DNA of 64,000 nucleotides from Nigrospora sphaerica (GCA_018287875.1 JAGVVL010000009.1:682001-746000), one strand, 5' to 3'; numbered from the stretch's first letter, positions 21,396 to 33,409 are shown. Made by a program: numbers and translations. The notes: generated by a model not told the origin, from the sequence alone.

Positions 21396-22970
21396 CTAAC
21401 ATTGGAAATTGCGAATGTTAGCGGACCGCTGCCGGTCTTCAGCCGACTGCGGCGGCCCCTCCTCGCCGATACGATCGAGCTCTATGTAGTAGCCGGTGTG
21501 CTGGATGTCAACGGTAACCAGGCTACCCTTGCGGTGGGGAGCACTCGATCCGGTGGTTGACAGCTGCTTTGACCACTTTCCATTCGTCCACTTACCACTG
21601 GCGCCTGAGGCACCTGTAGTTCCTGCGCCTACGGCTGTGCGGCGCCCCGGCGCCACCTTATAGATGAGAGGACGCAATGCGGGCACGCAGCCGCAGATGA
21701 CGCCCAAGTTCACCTCCACGGCCGCCCAGATCCATAGGGAGAATCCCTCCCATGTAACGTCGTAAGTCTCCACCTCGACGACTACGCAAAGAAAGGCCCA
21801 ACCGGTCAGCTCGAACGCGCATGAAATCGGAATTATGAACCATTTACTCACAATGTACCCAATATGTACGCATACACCCGGCGATTACGACGATGCTTCC
21901 CATTCCAAACAGAGCCATAAGTCCTACCCGTTGTGCAGGAGGCAACTTTAGTTGATAAAGCGTTGGCATAGGAAGCACATAAACGATGAAGTCGGTTATA
22001 ACGGTAGTAATGCACTGGCCCATTAGCGGTGGGGCCTCGGGGATACAATCCCGCCCCGTGGCTAGCAAGTTCCAGTAACTCGACACCGGGCTGCAGTATC
22101 ATTTAGCACGTCAGCGAATGACTTAGATGGACAGCCAAGGTCGCATGGTTCAGGAGAGAGGAGGGCGGGCTCACCTGCACTGCGCCCACAGCAAAACCAA
22201 GAATCCAATAATGCAGGCGTTGATCAAGACAATCGACGCGAGCGTGAGCATGCGGAAGCTCGAGCCTCGGGCGGCGATGCGAAGGTAGCTTAGGAGGATC
22301 GATAGCTGAAAACCCGCAGCAGATGATGTGTCAGTTGACTATACCTACGAGGGGAAGAGAGGCGTTGGGGCTAAATACCCATCGCCATCGCGTACCTTTC
22401 CGAAGCCCGAGGCGAAAACGAAAATAGTCTGCCCGGCAATCGAGATTTGCCGCCCTTGTACGAGTGTCGGGAAAGGTACATCCCAAACATGGGAATTCCA
22501 CCCGTACAATTGATTGGCTGGGCTCGGGCAAAATTCTATCAGCTTGGTCCGGAAGAGCAGCGAGCGGCCAATTTCAGGGTGAAGAACCAGTAAAATATGC
22601 TTTGTGACTTACCGAGAATTACGGCTACTGTGACGCCAGCGCAGCATATTCCAGCGGCTATCATGCACCAGTCGTCCCACCAGATCGAGCGAAGGATATG
22701 GGTGCGAACATAGATGCGTGCCGCCAGACAGAGCAGCGCAAGAGGAAGAATGGTAAGCTCTATGGCAAGCAGAGCCGGGCCGCGCTTTATAGGGTCGTCG
22801 TAACGAGGGGCCGGCCATGACATGACAACCTCCATTGGGGGGAAGCGCATGGTTGCGGCGAGGGTGGCACTGAGGCGAGGTGAAACACAGGCGCCAATTT
22901 CACTTCTTGGGAACGTACGTTGGAGGGGAGTGATGGAAACCTTCGTTGATGCGGCCGCCAAGACAGACAC
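21396..22970 (-). CDS. Fungal rhodopsin-like integral membrane protein, five exons
   Basis: A multi-pass plasma-membrane protein of the fungal rhodopsin-domain family (often called PTH11-like or 'integral membrane protein'). Exons on the minus strand: 22970-22613, 22517-22396, 22305-22175, 22090-21852, 21781-21396. All junctions keep phase, giving 411 residues. Family marks: RIYVRTHILRSIWWDDWCM (after helix 1), LYGWNSHVWDVP, SGFGKLSILLSYLRIAARG, QCITTVITDFIVYVLPMP, and TWEGFSLWIWAAVEVNLGVI near the last helix. The C-terminal tail of about 85 residues is Gly/Ser-rich and cytoplasmic-like. The start could also be a Met at about residue 41. Function is unknown; some family members act in surface sensing. 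No lesion is visible. Confidence 0.85.
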
Positions 22971-23911
22971 GCGAGTGCTGTTGGGTAGTCTTTAAATATT
23001 AGCCAGTAGGGGGACTTGCCCTGGCACTACTGACTTTAATACCGTCCCAAACAAGAGAAGAGGGGCGCAATATGCACAACGTACATCCCTTTCCATCTAG
23101 CACGAGAACATAAGCTGAACGGGGATCGTGTCATTATGTTAAAACTTTTCACTAGGGCCGTGACGGCTCGCCTTGATGGTAAATGGTTAGCCGAAAGCAA
23201 ATGAGGAGACATGAAAGCTGCGCTAACCAGCGGACGACCGGAAGCCGATTTCGCCGACCTGCACCCACGGTCTTGCCAACCACTTGACACAAACATCACC
23301 AAAAGTCGCTATCGGCAGAGCTCAAAAGGGGTAGTGCGGCTTTAACCATTCTAGCGTGGCCTCCGTCTCATGACGGCGAGCCTTTAGCTGCCCGCCAACC
23401 TGTCAATTGCCTGGAAAGTCGTCATGTCACTAAGACCCCTATTTCCTATTCCCGGGGGCGGATAGTTCTTACCGAGGACGTTTGGCCAGCGAGTCACTCG
23501 CTGCCCCCAGGGATCGCATGCTGGGGTCAAGTGCAGAAAGGATAAGTCATGTTTAGCAACGATATCTTTTCTAGACGTCCCCTGATTGGCTAAAGGCTAA
23601 ACTGCCCGTACATATCCACTACAGGATCCGTATGGAGACTTAACCTTCTTAGTCAAGGGTGCAGTGGGTCTGCATTAAAGCTAGTAGCCATGTGGACTTC
23701 AGCTTGGTCTCGCCTTGGATTCGAATATCCCGCAAGTCCAAAAGAACGAACGCAGTGGGGTATTTGATGAAAAATAACACGCTACCACTTAGCATGGCAT
23801 TTCGCTCGCGCATGTTCGAGGATGCTGGCTCGTGCACCGGCAACTGGCTGCTCCCCTTTTCAACATGGTAGGCTGTTTAGACCACCATCTTCAGCAATAT
23901 GGCCGCGTGGG
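22971..23911. other. Intergenic, promoter side of the membrane-protein gene
   Basis: Only short overlapping open frames on both strands, none recognised. It probably holds the promoter of the membrane-protein gene. A LINE (TAA)n tail begins at 23912. Confidence 0.5.
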
Positions 23912-23915
23912 TTAT

Positions 23916-25712
23916 TATTTATTATTATTGTTCTTACACCTAGCGACCTATTTAGGCCATGAGGACCCCCTGCGCATCTTAGCCTAGGAAAACCGTTCCG
24001 GGCTGACGTCCGGCCGGGTGAAAAACCTAGGTTCCGCTGCGTCGCACCGCTTCTATCTGCTCTTTGACCTGCCATACCGGGATCGGGCTTAGCGCGCCCG
24101 CTTCCTAGCTGATGAGCTGATTCGCCAGCTAGAACATGTCCAGCCTGCCCGAGCGGAGTAGCTATCTCGCGATAATTCCTGCTTTTCCGGGGGTGTCGAG
24201 TATCCTGTCCGTGTTTACCAGTCCTCCTAGAGCTTGGACGAGATGCTCTCGTCTTTCTCTTTCCCGTGAGCAGAAAACGAGGATATGCTGGACGGTCTCC
24301 CTGCCCTGACCGTAGTCACACTATAGGCTGTCGAAGCCTAAAACCCTGTGCTTAAAAAGGAAGTCTCGTAGCCTAATCTTCCGGTCCTCGCTTAAATAAA
24401 GATCGAGCTCTCTACCTTATGTAGTCCTTTATAGAGCTTAAAAACGTGCTTATCTAGTGGTATCTTAGTTACCGCCAGGGCTTATACTGTTCGGTTTTTC
24501 TATGTTTGTTGATATCTTTAAAGCCAGTCTCTTTCCTTAGCCTTATATACTGAGTCTCTAGCTAGCTATTCGTTTAGCCACCTCTTATAATTAGGAATAT
24601 CGGGGCTTTTCAGGCTGCGCTGGCGAGTCGGTCTTGTTAGAATCTATCTAGCTACGTTATCACATCTTACTTAGATAAGCGTGGCGATACGTGGCTGTTG
24701 GAGCTTTTCTTCCGAAGCCGCCACTCTTTTATTAAGCTATATGTTTAAGGGCGATACGTAGGCTTCTGTTTTTAGTGTCGTGGCTGCTGTCGCCTTAAAG
24801 GCCCCCGTGACCTTACGGAGGCACTCGGTTTAAATGTCACCTAGTATCTTAGCCCTGCTTTTCGGAATATGATGGTGCTATCCTGATGCTCCGTAGCCTA
24901 TAGCAGACTATACAGCGGCTGTGTAGACTTAGCGGGTTCGCTAAAGGGACGCGCCCTATGTCGAGCCGGCTATCCGGTCTAAGGTATAGACCTGCGTTGC
25001 CATCTTCTTAAAGATCGATTAGATATGGGTGTCCTAGCAGAGGCGTTTATCCACGTGGACCCCGAGGACGCGGCAGGAGTCTTCTGGTTCGATTTCGTGG
25101 CCTTCTAAGGCTATTTTCGTATCCGGACCCTTCCGTCTTCGAGAGAAGTGGACTAGGTGATATTTCTAGACTGCGAAGGTCATGCCATAGCTAACTACCT
25201 ATTCTTTACAGATCCTGTAAGCCGCTTTTAGCTGCTCGCAGGTCTGCTCAGGGTCTAAGCCGAAGCCTACGAGGTTCGTATCGTCTATAAAGGCGATAGT
25301 GGCTATCCTAGGGATAGCACTAAGGGCCTTATAAAGGCCGGCTATATAAAGGCAGAAGAGGATAGGCGATAAGGGTGAGCCCTACAGGACGCCTGCTAAG
25401 ACTGGGATCTCGTCCGATTCCTAGCTGTCGAAGAGCAGTATAGTAAATCGGTTAAAAAGGAAGCTGCGTATCCAGTTAATAGTCTATAAAGGTACTCGGA
25501 GCGCTCGTAGGTTGCCGAGGAGTCTATCGTGGTCAACGGAGTCGAAAGCACCCGAGATATCTAACGATAGGAGGGTCGCAGCGCCTCTATACTTCTAGGC
25601 TATGCGGACTAAGTCTGTGAGCAGCCGTAGCGCGGTTTCTATAAAGCGGCCCTTCTAGTTGCCTATCTGTTCGTTCGGGAGGAGTCCGTTCTTTTCGGTA
25701 AAGCTAGCCAGC
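23916..25712 (-). pseudogene. LINE-Y ORF2, RT C-terminal part
   Basis: Minus-strand sequence aligns base by base with LINE-Z ORF2 from the RT fingers to the C-terminal knuckle, ending in the 3' UTR. C-to-T and G-to-A type differences and many in-frame stops are present. The N-terminal part of the same ORF is at 27644-29250. Confidence 0.82.
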
Positions 25713-25714
25713 TA

Positions 25715-27641
25715 AGGTGGCGCACCCCTTCACGCACCAGGGGCTTCACGCGCCACCAGTTTCAGCCATGCCTCAAGATGCCACTTTGACCGTCACTCAC
25801 GATTATTTAGCCACACACTTGGCGCATGGCCATGGCGGTTAGTTCCCCAGATTCCCCAGCTTCTGCTCATCCTTATGAGGTCATACAAATGGACCCTGCT
25901 CAATTGGAACAAGCCTTGGCCGAGATCACAGCCGGTCAATCCATCAGATCAACAGCCAAGCAATACCATATCACCAGAGACTATTTACGCCGCCGCATCC
26001 GAGGCACGATAACTCGAAAGGAGTTCAATAAAGGGAGGCAGAGCCTCGCGCCCTCACAGGAGCAATATCTAGTTGACTGGGTGTTGCTGCAGGCCAGACT
26101 GGGCTGGGCACCACCGTATAGCCGTTTTCGGCTGTTCGCTATATGTATATATCGCCACTTTAGAGGTCAACAACACCTTGGAAAACATTGGCACCTTGGT
26201 TTTTTCCGACGCCATCTAGAAGTCAAGTCCATCCGGTCTACTGGAGTCGATTTTCTACGTATTAATGGCGCCTCACGTACTAATATCGTGGAGTTTTTCG
26301 ACCGCCTAGATTATCCTATGCTTACCGATGTGTTAAAGGAGGACATATATAATATAGATAAGATTGGCACTATGATTAAGCTTGGAGACAACCCTATAGT
26401 TATTGGCCCAGCCTCTATGCGAAAGATCTACACTATAGATCCTGGAAATCGTGAGTGGGTGACTATATTGAAGTATATAAGCGCTGACAGCCGCGTTTTG
26501 GCACCTCTGGTTATCTTCAAAGGCGTCAACGTCTAACAACAATAGTTCACAGACTAAATAGATAACGAGGACTTCATGGACTGGCAATTCTGCGCCTTTA
26601 GAAGCGGTTGGACTAATAATTCAATTGCTCTACACTGGCTGAAGGAGATATTTCTACCGCAGACGAAGCCCTCGTATGGCGGTTAGAGACACCTCATCTT
26701 GGATGGCCATGGGAGTCACGTCGACGAGCCCTTTATGCTAGCATACGTGGAGGCCAAGGTCTGGCTTAACTTTCTGCCGGCGCACACTTTATAGGTCCTC
26801 CAGCCCTTAGACTTGGGGTCCTTCTCGGTGTTGAAGAGGTCATACTGTATTAGGCTGCGTGAGGCATGCTATAGCAGTCTAACGATAACTCCGAAGAAAC
26901 TAGAGTTCCTAAAGGTATGGAACATAGCTAGGAAGGATGCCTTCACACCTGCCAACATTGCTGCAGGCTGGGTGGCAACTAGGATATATCTAAGGGACCG
27001 CTCCAAAGCCCTCAATAGTAAACTAGCGCGCCGGCTAGACTAGGACCTTAAGGACCGCCCCAGAACACCAAAAAGAGCTCCAGACGTCGATTTTCTGGCT
27101 GCTATATCGCCTATAGTGTTCGAGACACCAAGGTCATCACGCCAATTGGTGGACATCGCCAGGGACATGCGTGGTTTGGAGCCTGCATATAACAAGCCAA
27201 CATTCCGGTTCCTCATAAGGAAGCTTTGCAAGGCCCTTGACGATAATTCGGCTCAGATCGCCGACCTCACGCACGAAAGGGACCAATTAGTGGCTGCTTT
27301 AGAACGTCAGAAGCCTCAGAAACGTCGTAACGTTAAGCCCAGCGCTCAGGACCGCTTCGTTGGCATACTAGAGGTCCGCAAAGTGAAGAGGTCCTTGGGA
27401 ATAGGGGCATCGGACCCTGCTGCAGATTCTGACGCAGATGACTGGGTTGACCTGTTAGATTCGGACGAAGAAGTGGTCAGTGAGCTATAGGAGTGCATTG
27501 TGGTTTCTTGAGGCCAATTCTCAAGGTCATAGCTATCGTGGCGGTTGAGATATTCAATTGTTTGCATTCAGGGGTCACCATGAGGCATGGCTGAAACTGG
27601 TGGCGCGTGAAGCCCCTGGTGCGTGAAGGGGTGCTCCACCT
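25715..27641 (+). mobile_element. Transposon D, pogo/Fot-like, inserted in LINE-Y
   Basis: A 1927-bp element. The TIRs of about 60 bp start AGGTGGCGCACCCCTTCACG on the left and end with its near-complement at 27641, with one early mismatch. TA flanks both ends (25713-25714 and 27642-27643). Removing the element with one TA restores LINE-Y continuity. Each TIR holds two CTTCACGC direct repeats and GGTGGCGC/GCGCCACC inverted arms. Confidence 0.92.
25889..27490 (+). pseudogene. Transposase of transposon D (HTH, DDE) with stops
   Basis: The frame is open from 25826, but the family start is probably the Met at 25889, matching the start of transposon E's protein. Domains: N-terminal psq-type HTH (QALAEITAGQSIRSTAKQYH), Tc5-type HTH (LGKHWHLGFFRRHLEVKSIR), and DDE_1 catalytic core with LILDGHGSHVDEP and VLQPLDLGSFSVLK carrying Asp residues. 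A coiled-coil and acidic C-terminus (SDADDWVDLLDSDEE) ends at 27490. Stops follow residue 215 (TAA at 26534) and recur. At the first catalytic Asp site NIDKIG replaces the NVDEVG of transposon E. Confidence 0.85.
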
Positions 27642-27643
27642 TA

Positions 27644-29250
27644 TTACGCTAGTAAGCTTTCGATCGTCTTCCTTATAGTGTTAAGTAACGCAATAGGCCT
27701 CCAACCGCTAACTTAATAGTACTCGTTTGGCTGTTTTCCCGGTTTCCGGAGGATAACTGTTACCGCTTTATAGAACGCTGCTAGGTAGTAACCTATACAC
27801 TAGTATACCTCTACTAAAGAGGCTAAGGTATAGAAGAGGGGTTCTCTTAATCGTTTAAGGAATCTATTAGGAAGCTGGTCTAGTCTAGGTGCCTTCCACT
27901 AGCCTGCCTTAGTAAGGACTTCTTACACTTAGTCCGCCGTCACTTTCCTGTCTATATCGAGAGGCGGTGCGAGCCGGTGCGTTATTCTGAGCCCGGTATG
28001 CGCTGCCTTAGGAAGGGGGTAAAATCTTTCCTAAAAGGCCTCTGTTTTCTCTTTGTAGGTCGCTGCTTCGCCTCGTGTAGTGTGCAGTGTAGGGACGGCT
28101 GGTGGTAGCGGTGGCGCGGCTCCTTCCGTTCTAGCCCATCTTGCAATTTTCCATACTCCGACTGGCTGGCTAGAAGCCTCGTAGAGCATGGTTCTCTATG
28201 TCGCTGTCTTTGCTATGCGGATCGCCATCTTTTTTGTGAGGGATGCTTACCGGAGCGCTTGCCAGGCTTCGTCTGTCCTGTCGGAGAGCCATGTCCGCTG
28301 GGTTTTCCTCTCTTTCTCTATAGCCTCCCTTATTTCGTTGTTCCACCAGGCCTTGCCTCTCCTCTTAGGATGGCGAAGGAGGGCAGCTAAGTCGGCTATC
28401 CTAGTCAGCTCCTTAGTTAATATTTCGGTGTATCTATCGATGTCCTCTAGTGTCTTTAGTGACTCTAGTTATAGTAGGTATACTGCTTTAGCCTTCGCTT
28501 AGTTATAGTTAGCTGTTTTCCAGTTACGCTGTGGCTTATTCTAGGGGTCGTTTCGATCTCTAGCTACGTGTATCACCTATAGGAGGTGATCAGAGCTAGC
28601 GTACAGGGCGTATCCGTTGTAGGCGACTCGGAGGTCCTCCGTGGCCTAGGCTAAGTCAATTGTAGAGTCCGCGTACCCTTTTCGAGTCTATGTCGGCACT
28701 CTGGGGGGGGTGATTAGCTGGAGTCTCTATTGCTCTACTAGTTAGAGCAGCTTATCGGCTGCCCTGTAAGGTCGGACGTTATGTCCTCCCTAAATAGGGT
28801 GGTGGACGTTGAATTCGCCTATAAAGACTGTTCGTCCTAGCTGGGGGCCAGTAAGGAGGGTTTCGATAGCTGGCAGGTCTAATCTGTTAATAGACCTGGG
28901 AGGAGGTGAGTATACGTAAATAACGGTTATAGGATAGTCTAGCAGCTAGATTATAACATGGCACCTATCTAGCTACGCCTTATAAGTCCACTATATTAAG
29001 GGGAACTTCTTATTGATATAGATATATACTCTACCTCCCTTAGTAGCGTATAGGAGGTAGTACGGAGAGGATCTTAGGCAATAAGTAGTCGGTATATATA
29101 GGTTTCGCCAGGGCTCTTAGATAGCTAGGATGTCGTACTCTTTAAAGATAGTATCGACTACTAGGATCTGTGCTTTCTTACTTTTCTATGTGTTCCAGTA
29201 TAGGATCCTTAGCGCTGTTATAGTCGAGTGTGGATGCTGTTTAGTGTTAA
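27644..29250 (-). pseudogene. LINE-Y ORF2, endonuclease and RT N-terminal part
   Basis: The minus strand reads through APE-type endonuclease blocks (for example FNVHHPI near 28800) into the RT N-terminus, where transposon D interrupts it. It is broken by many stops. It begins where ORF1 ends, as in LINE-Z. Confidence 0.8.
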
Positions 29251-29254
29251 CTCC

Positions 29255-30167
29255 GGTGTTTCGATGTCTATATCGTTTATCTCTTCGTGGGTTCTGCTGC
29301 GGGCTCTGCCAGTGCTTGTAGTACGGCAGCTGGTTGCTGGACGCTTCCGCGGCTATACTGTTTGCCAGTCCTCGGCTGTTAGCTTAGGGGGTTCTTATAA
29401 GGGCAGTGCGAATCCCTTCGGTCTCGTGATATAAGCAGCCTTAACGATCTGGACCTGCTCTTAGCGGACTGGACACTCCTTAAACCATGTAGTGTGTAGT
29501 CCTCGGCATACTAGATAGTAATACCGGCTCTTATTCTCGGCTTCTGGGCATTCTTTATTGTCATACTTTATTGAAGAGCAGAGCCCGCACTTACATACAT
29601 AGCGGTAAACACAGGCGATATATCTATAACGGTAATAGTAGTAGCATTACTTAAGCTGTGCTCCTTTAGCGAAGGGCTCGTATGGATAGTAGCTATATTG
29701 CCAAATAAGGCCGTCTCGGTATAGCTGTTCCGCTTATTAAACCGTAGGTACTGCAATATATAGGGCCGTGACCTTCCTAGACGAGGTCTTAGCGTTACGA
29801 GGGAGCTTGGCCTTTAGGACGTCGATAGGGCCGCCGGGCTGGTACCGGAGTTGGACTTCTAGCTGCCCTTGGTTTGTCTTTATGGCCTCCTTGTTGATGC
29901 TATGGGCCACCACTAGGATCTTTCTCTTCTGGATAAAGGCGTTCTCTCCGAAGGCCTCGGTGGTCCAGGCCCGGTCAGTTTCCAGCTGTCGCTTCTCTTC
30001 TGCTGTCTTGCAGGTAATGGCATAGTCTCCGCTAGGAAGCTTCTATACGGCTATTGCTGTTTCTTTGCCTGTTGCTGCGTTAACTTTCCGCACGATCTCT
30101 TCGTAGGTGCGGCCTTCAGTCTCTACGGCCTTGACCGTTACCTCCTGTTCGTGTCGAGCAGGTAAGC
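29255..30167 (-). pseudogene. LINE-Y ORF1, C-terminal part with lost zinc knuckles
   Basis: Homologous to LINE-Z ORF1 from the end of the coiled region to its C-terminus. Where LINE-Z has CYHCYRYGHIARVC, this copy has Tyr and other substitutions at Cys positions (TGC or TGT to TAC or TAT). ORF1 continues at 32885-33300 beyond transposon E. Confidence 0.8.
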
Positions 30168-30338
30168 TAGGGTACCCCTTCGCGAGCCAGGTGCTTCGCG
30201 AGACACCGGTTTCAGGGGCGTCGCACTAACATTTCGGTCACCGAAATAACGAATATATTAACAACCAGAAGGTCTCCTGATATCCTAATAGATTTTCTAG
30301 AACCGCATTAATCCCCTCTATCTTATAAACCTACTACG

Positions 30339-32226
30339 ATGGACTCAGATCAGCTTATCGTTGCCTTAGACCTCATAGCAGCTGGCCAGTCGATTCGCCA
30401 GACCGCTAAGCAGTTCCATATCTCTAAGGACTATATACACCGCCGGATTAATGGTGTTAACACTAGAGAGGACTTTAATAGCAAGCGTCAGACCTTGTCT
30501 CCTAGCCTTAAGTAACAACTAGTCGACTGGGCCTTGTTGCAAGCCAGACTTAGCTGGGCGCTACCGCACTCTCGTTTTCGTCTATTCGCTCAGGCGCTCG
30601 TGAGGGCCTCCGGCAGCGACCATCGCCTCGGAAAGAACTGGCACAAGGCCTTCTTTAAGAGGAATCCCAGCGTTAAGTCCGTCAGATCCACCGGCATTGA
30701 TTTCCTTCGCCTTAACGGCGCGTCGCGTACCAATATCGATGAGTTTTTCGATCGTCTCGATCACGCCAGCCTTGCTAAGGTGATGCCAGAGGATACATGG
30801 AACGTCGACGAGGTTGGCAGCATGATAGGGCTTGGAGATAACCCCTTAGTCATCGGCCCAGCTGCCCTACGCAAGATATTTACCATGGACCCCGGAAACC
30901 GCGAGTGGGTGACGATTCTGGAGTGTGTGTTAGCTAGCGGTCGTGCGTTGTCGCCCCTTATTATCTTTAAGGGCGCAGAAGTGCAGCAGCAATGGTTCCA
31001 GGGCCAAGTGGACAATCCGGACTTCGATAACTGGCTATTCAGCACCTCCGAGAAGGGCTGGACGAATAATTCTACTGCCTTAAGGTAGTTGAAGGACATC
31101 TTTTTACCCTAGACAACAACAGTGCCAGACCGATAGCGACACCTTATTCTAAACGGCCATGGGAGCTATATTACGTAGGACTTTATGTTAGCTTACCTTA
31201 AGGCGAAGGTCTGGCTCGACTTTCTTTTAGCGCACACCTTATAAGTTCTCCAGCCTTTGGACTTTGGCTCTTTTTCAGTGTTGAAGCGCAGCTATCGGAA
31301 GTCCCTTCGTGAAGCTTACGTATCTATCTTAACGATGACTCCGAAAAAACCAGAGTTCTGTAAGGATCCGAAGGAGTCACAATGGCACCGTCAGGTATAG
31401 GGTAGCGAAGGGCAGGCTCAATTCCACTGCAAGACTGATTCTTGCAGAATCCAAGTTCAGGTCGGGCGCCAGCGGTGCGCCCGCTCCTCGCTAGTAGGCC
31501 GCCGGTGGGTCTGTGTCGCAGGTCAGGTGACCAGCCTGCTGATGCACCTCTCCAGCGTCTCCTCCCTTACAAGTTCCTAGAGGCCTGGAACAAAGCTCGT
31601 AAGGAGGCCTTCACACCAGCTAATATAGCCGTTAGCTGGAGAGCGACCGGAATCTTTCTAAGGGACCGTTTTAAGCCCTTAAACAGCAGGCTCGCAAGGC
31701 AACTAGACTAGGACCTGCCAGACTGGCCTTCAACGCCAGAAACAAGGCCTTTAAAGAGGGATTCTTTAGCAGCCATGTCTGCTATAGTGTTCGCCACACC
31801 GAAGAGTTCATAGCAAGTTAACGACGTCGCTCGAGATATGCGTACGCTGGAGCCAGCGTACGGTCTGCTAACGTTCTGGTTATTCGTTTGCAAGCTTGGT
31901 AAGACCCTTAACGAAGCAGCAGGCCAGATCTCGAGCCTCACGTATAAGAGAGACCAGCTAGCAGCTGCTTTAGAACGCCAGAAGCCTTAGAAATGGCGTA
32001 AAGTGCGTGCGACGGCGTAAGAGCAGTTCGTTGCTATTCAGGACTTCAAAAGAGTCAAAAGGGAGATAGGGATCTTACCTAATAAGCCAGAACTGGATTC
32101 GGACGGAGAAGGATGGGTAGATCAGTCAGATTTAGAAGAAGAAAGCGATAGCAGTGTAGAGGAGTGTATTATCGTCTCTTGTTGGAAGTGGTGGTTTGAT
32201 CGAAAAGAGGAAGCAACCCCTTTATA
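30339..32226 (+). pseudogene. Transposase of transposon E, interrupted by stops and an LTR
   Basis: Starts MDSDQLIVALDLIAAGQSIR. It has a psq-type HTH, a Tc5-type HTH (LGKNWHKAFFKRNPSVKSVR), and a DDE core with NVDEVGSM, LILNGHGSY (catalytic Asp replaced by Asn) and VLQPLDFGSFSVLK. An acidic tail (LDSDGEGWVDQSDLEEESD) follows. TAA or TAG stops occur near 30514, 31086, 31111 and later. A solo LTR is inserted at 31359. The longest uninterrupted piece is 30534-31088. It is closely related to transposon D's protein along its whole length. Confidence 0.85.
31359..31571. repeat. 213-bp solo LTR-like insertion in transposon E
   Basis: Begins TGTAAGG and ends CCTTACA (TG...CA with 7-bp perfect inverted ends). 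It is flanked by AGTTC on both sides (31354-31358 and 31572-31576). The 5-bp duplication and the ends identify a solo LTR. Comparison with D shows the transposase reads on when the insert and one AGTTC are removed. It matches neither of the two LTR families seen elsewhere in the window. Confidence 0.85.
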
Positions 32227-32459
32227 AGGGCTCTTTCGATCTCGGAGGTCGTTTCTATAAAGAAACACGGAAGAATAAGGAACTTCTCTTTAAAAGGAAC
32301 GAGAGTGTATTTCGTGTGCTTTTTTGCTTGCTTCAGAACAGACTAGTTACACGAAGAGGGGAGATTCAGCCTTTACTTATACCCGTTAAACCCTTACCCT
32401 CTTAGTAATACAAGGAAGAGGACGCGTAAGTGATTGCGTAAGTGATTACGTGGCTTAGA

Positions 32460-32680
32460 AGCATATGGAACCTTATAGAGCTTTGTGGAGCCTCATGGAG
32501 GCTCGTGGAGCTTCAGGGAGCCACGTAGAAACTCGTGGAAACTCGTGGAACCTTGCAGAAGCTTCCGCGTGGCGAACGCCACGCTTGTGGGTAAAGCAGG
32601 CCATGCTTGCGGGTAAGCTGGCCCGTGCTCCAGGGTAGGCTGGCCCAAGCTTTAGGATAGGCTTGGTTAAAGGACTAGCT
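32460..32680. repeat. Short tandem and imperfect repeats in the 3' region of transposon E
   Basis: A run of roughly 10-14-bp units of the type CTCGTGGA(A/G)...TGGAG at about 32465-32560 is followed by about 30-bp units containing GCTGGCCC and GGGTA(A/G)GC at about 32580-32660. Non-coding; no function seen. Confidence 0.6.
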
Positions 32681-32884
32681 TCTCGTTAAGTGCATAGCTT
32701 AGTCCGTAGTGACAGAGAACGGTATAGGATAAGTTCTATACCCGCAACATCTCTTGAAAACAAAAACGAAGATCCTAGCTTATATGGTTATTAAGATATT
32801 CGTCTTTCTATTAGAAGAGGGCATCTTAAGACGTCTCTAAAACCGGTGTCTCGCGAAGCACCTGGCTCGCGAAGGGGTACCCTA

Positions 32885-33300
32885 GCTTAGAGTCTTAGCT
32901 ACCCTGGGGGCCCAGGTGCCGGGGTGGCGGTAGGGGAAGTAGCGGCTATAGCGTACGTCTTAGGAGCTTTAATTTCCTTATAAATAGCTTGTAGCGTGTT
33001 CTCGATAGTATTGATACGTCTTTCGACGCTGGGCTGGTTGTCCGATTCCTTAGCCGCCGTCTCTAAGACCGGAATGGCGGCTTGAACTGCTGCGGCTAAG
33101 GCCGCAATGTTGACTTCACCAGCTAGGAAGCGTTTAAAGTCGTCTATAGTGCTGTGTATATCCTCTGGACTGCGTCCAGGTGTTGTAATGCTGTCTGGTG
33201 ATGGTGTTCTTAAGTCCGGAGGTGACGGCTCGGGGTGTGGGGCGGGCCTATGGCGGCTCCCACCACCCGCGCTTTGCCTCGAGGGTGGTGAATCGACCAT
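32885..33300 (-). pseudogene. LINE-Y ORF1, N-terminal part
   Basis: Starts MVDSPPSRQSAGGGSR at 33300 and follows the LINE-Z and LINE1 ORF1 N-terminus (RRINTIENTLQAIYKEIKAP) to 32899, where a stop occurs just before transposon E. Upstream lies the conserved LINE 5' UTR. Confidence 0.85.
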
Positions 33301-33409
33301 TTCTAGGCTAGATAAAGCCCTAGGAACAGTTTCCGGGCTATCCGGTAGCTTATAAAGTCGTGGTTGTGAAGTTATCGCTGTGTGGGGTCGGTTTCGAAAA
33401 AGTTTTGTA

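Larger units (their letters stand above)
30170..32882 (+). mobile_element. Transposon E, pogo/Fot-like, inserted in LINE-Y ORF1
   Basis: A 2.7-kb element with TIRs that begin GGGTACCCCTTCGCGAGCCA and are matched in inverse at 32882. TA duplications lie at 30168-30169 and 32883-32884. It contains a transposase gene related to that of D, a 213-bp LTR at 31359-31571, and a repeat-rich 3' region. Each TIR holds two CTTCGCGA repeats at the positions where D has CTTCACGC. Confidence 0.92.
23912..33409 (-). mobile_element. LINE-Y, reverse-strand full-length Tad-like LINE, split by transposons D and E
   Basis: The minus strand carries the same family as LINE-Z. From right to left: 5' UTR (about 33409-33301), ORF1 start (33300-32885), transposon E, the rest of ORF1 (30167-about 29260), ORF2 (about 29250-27644), transposon D, the rest of ORF2 (25712-about 24110), 3' UTR and a (TAA)n tail at 23912. 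It is heavily mutated: the knuckle Cys codons of ORF1 now read Tyr, and stops are frequent. It extends to the same 5' end as LINE1, so it was full length. No target duplication was found. Confidence 0.88.
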
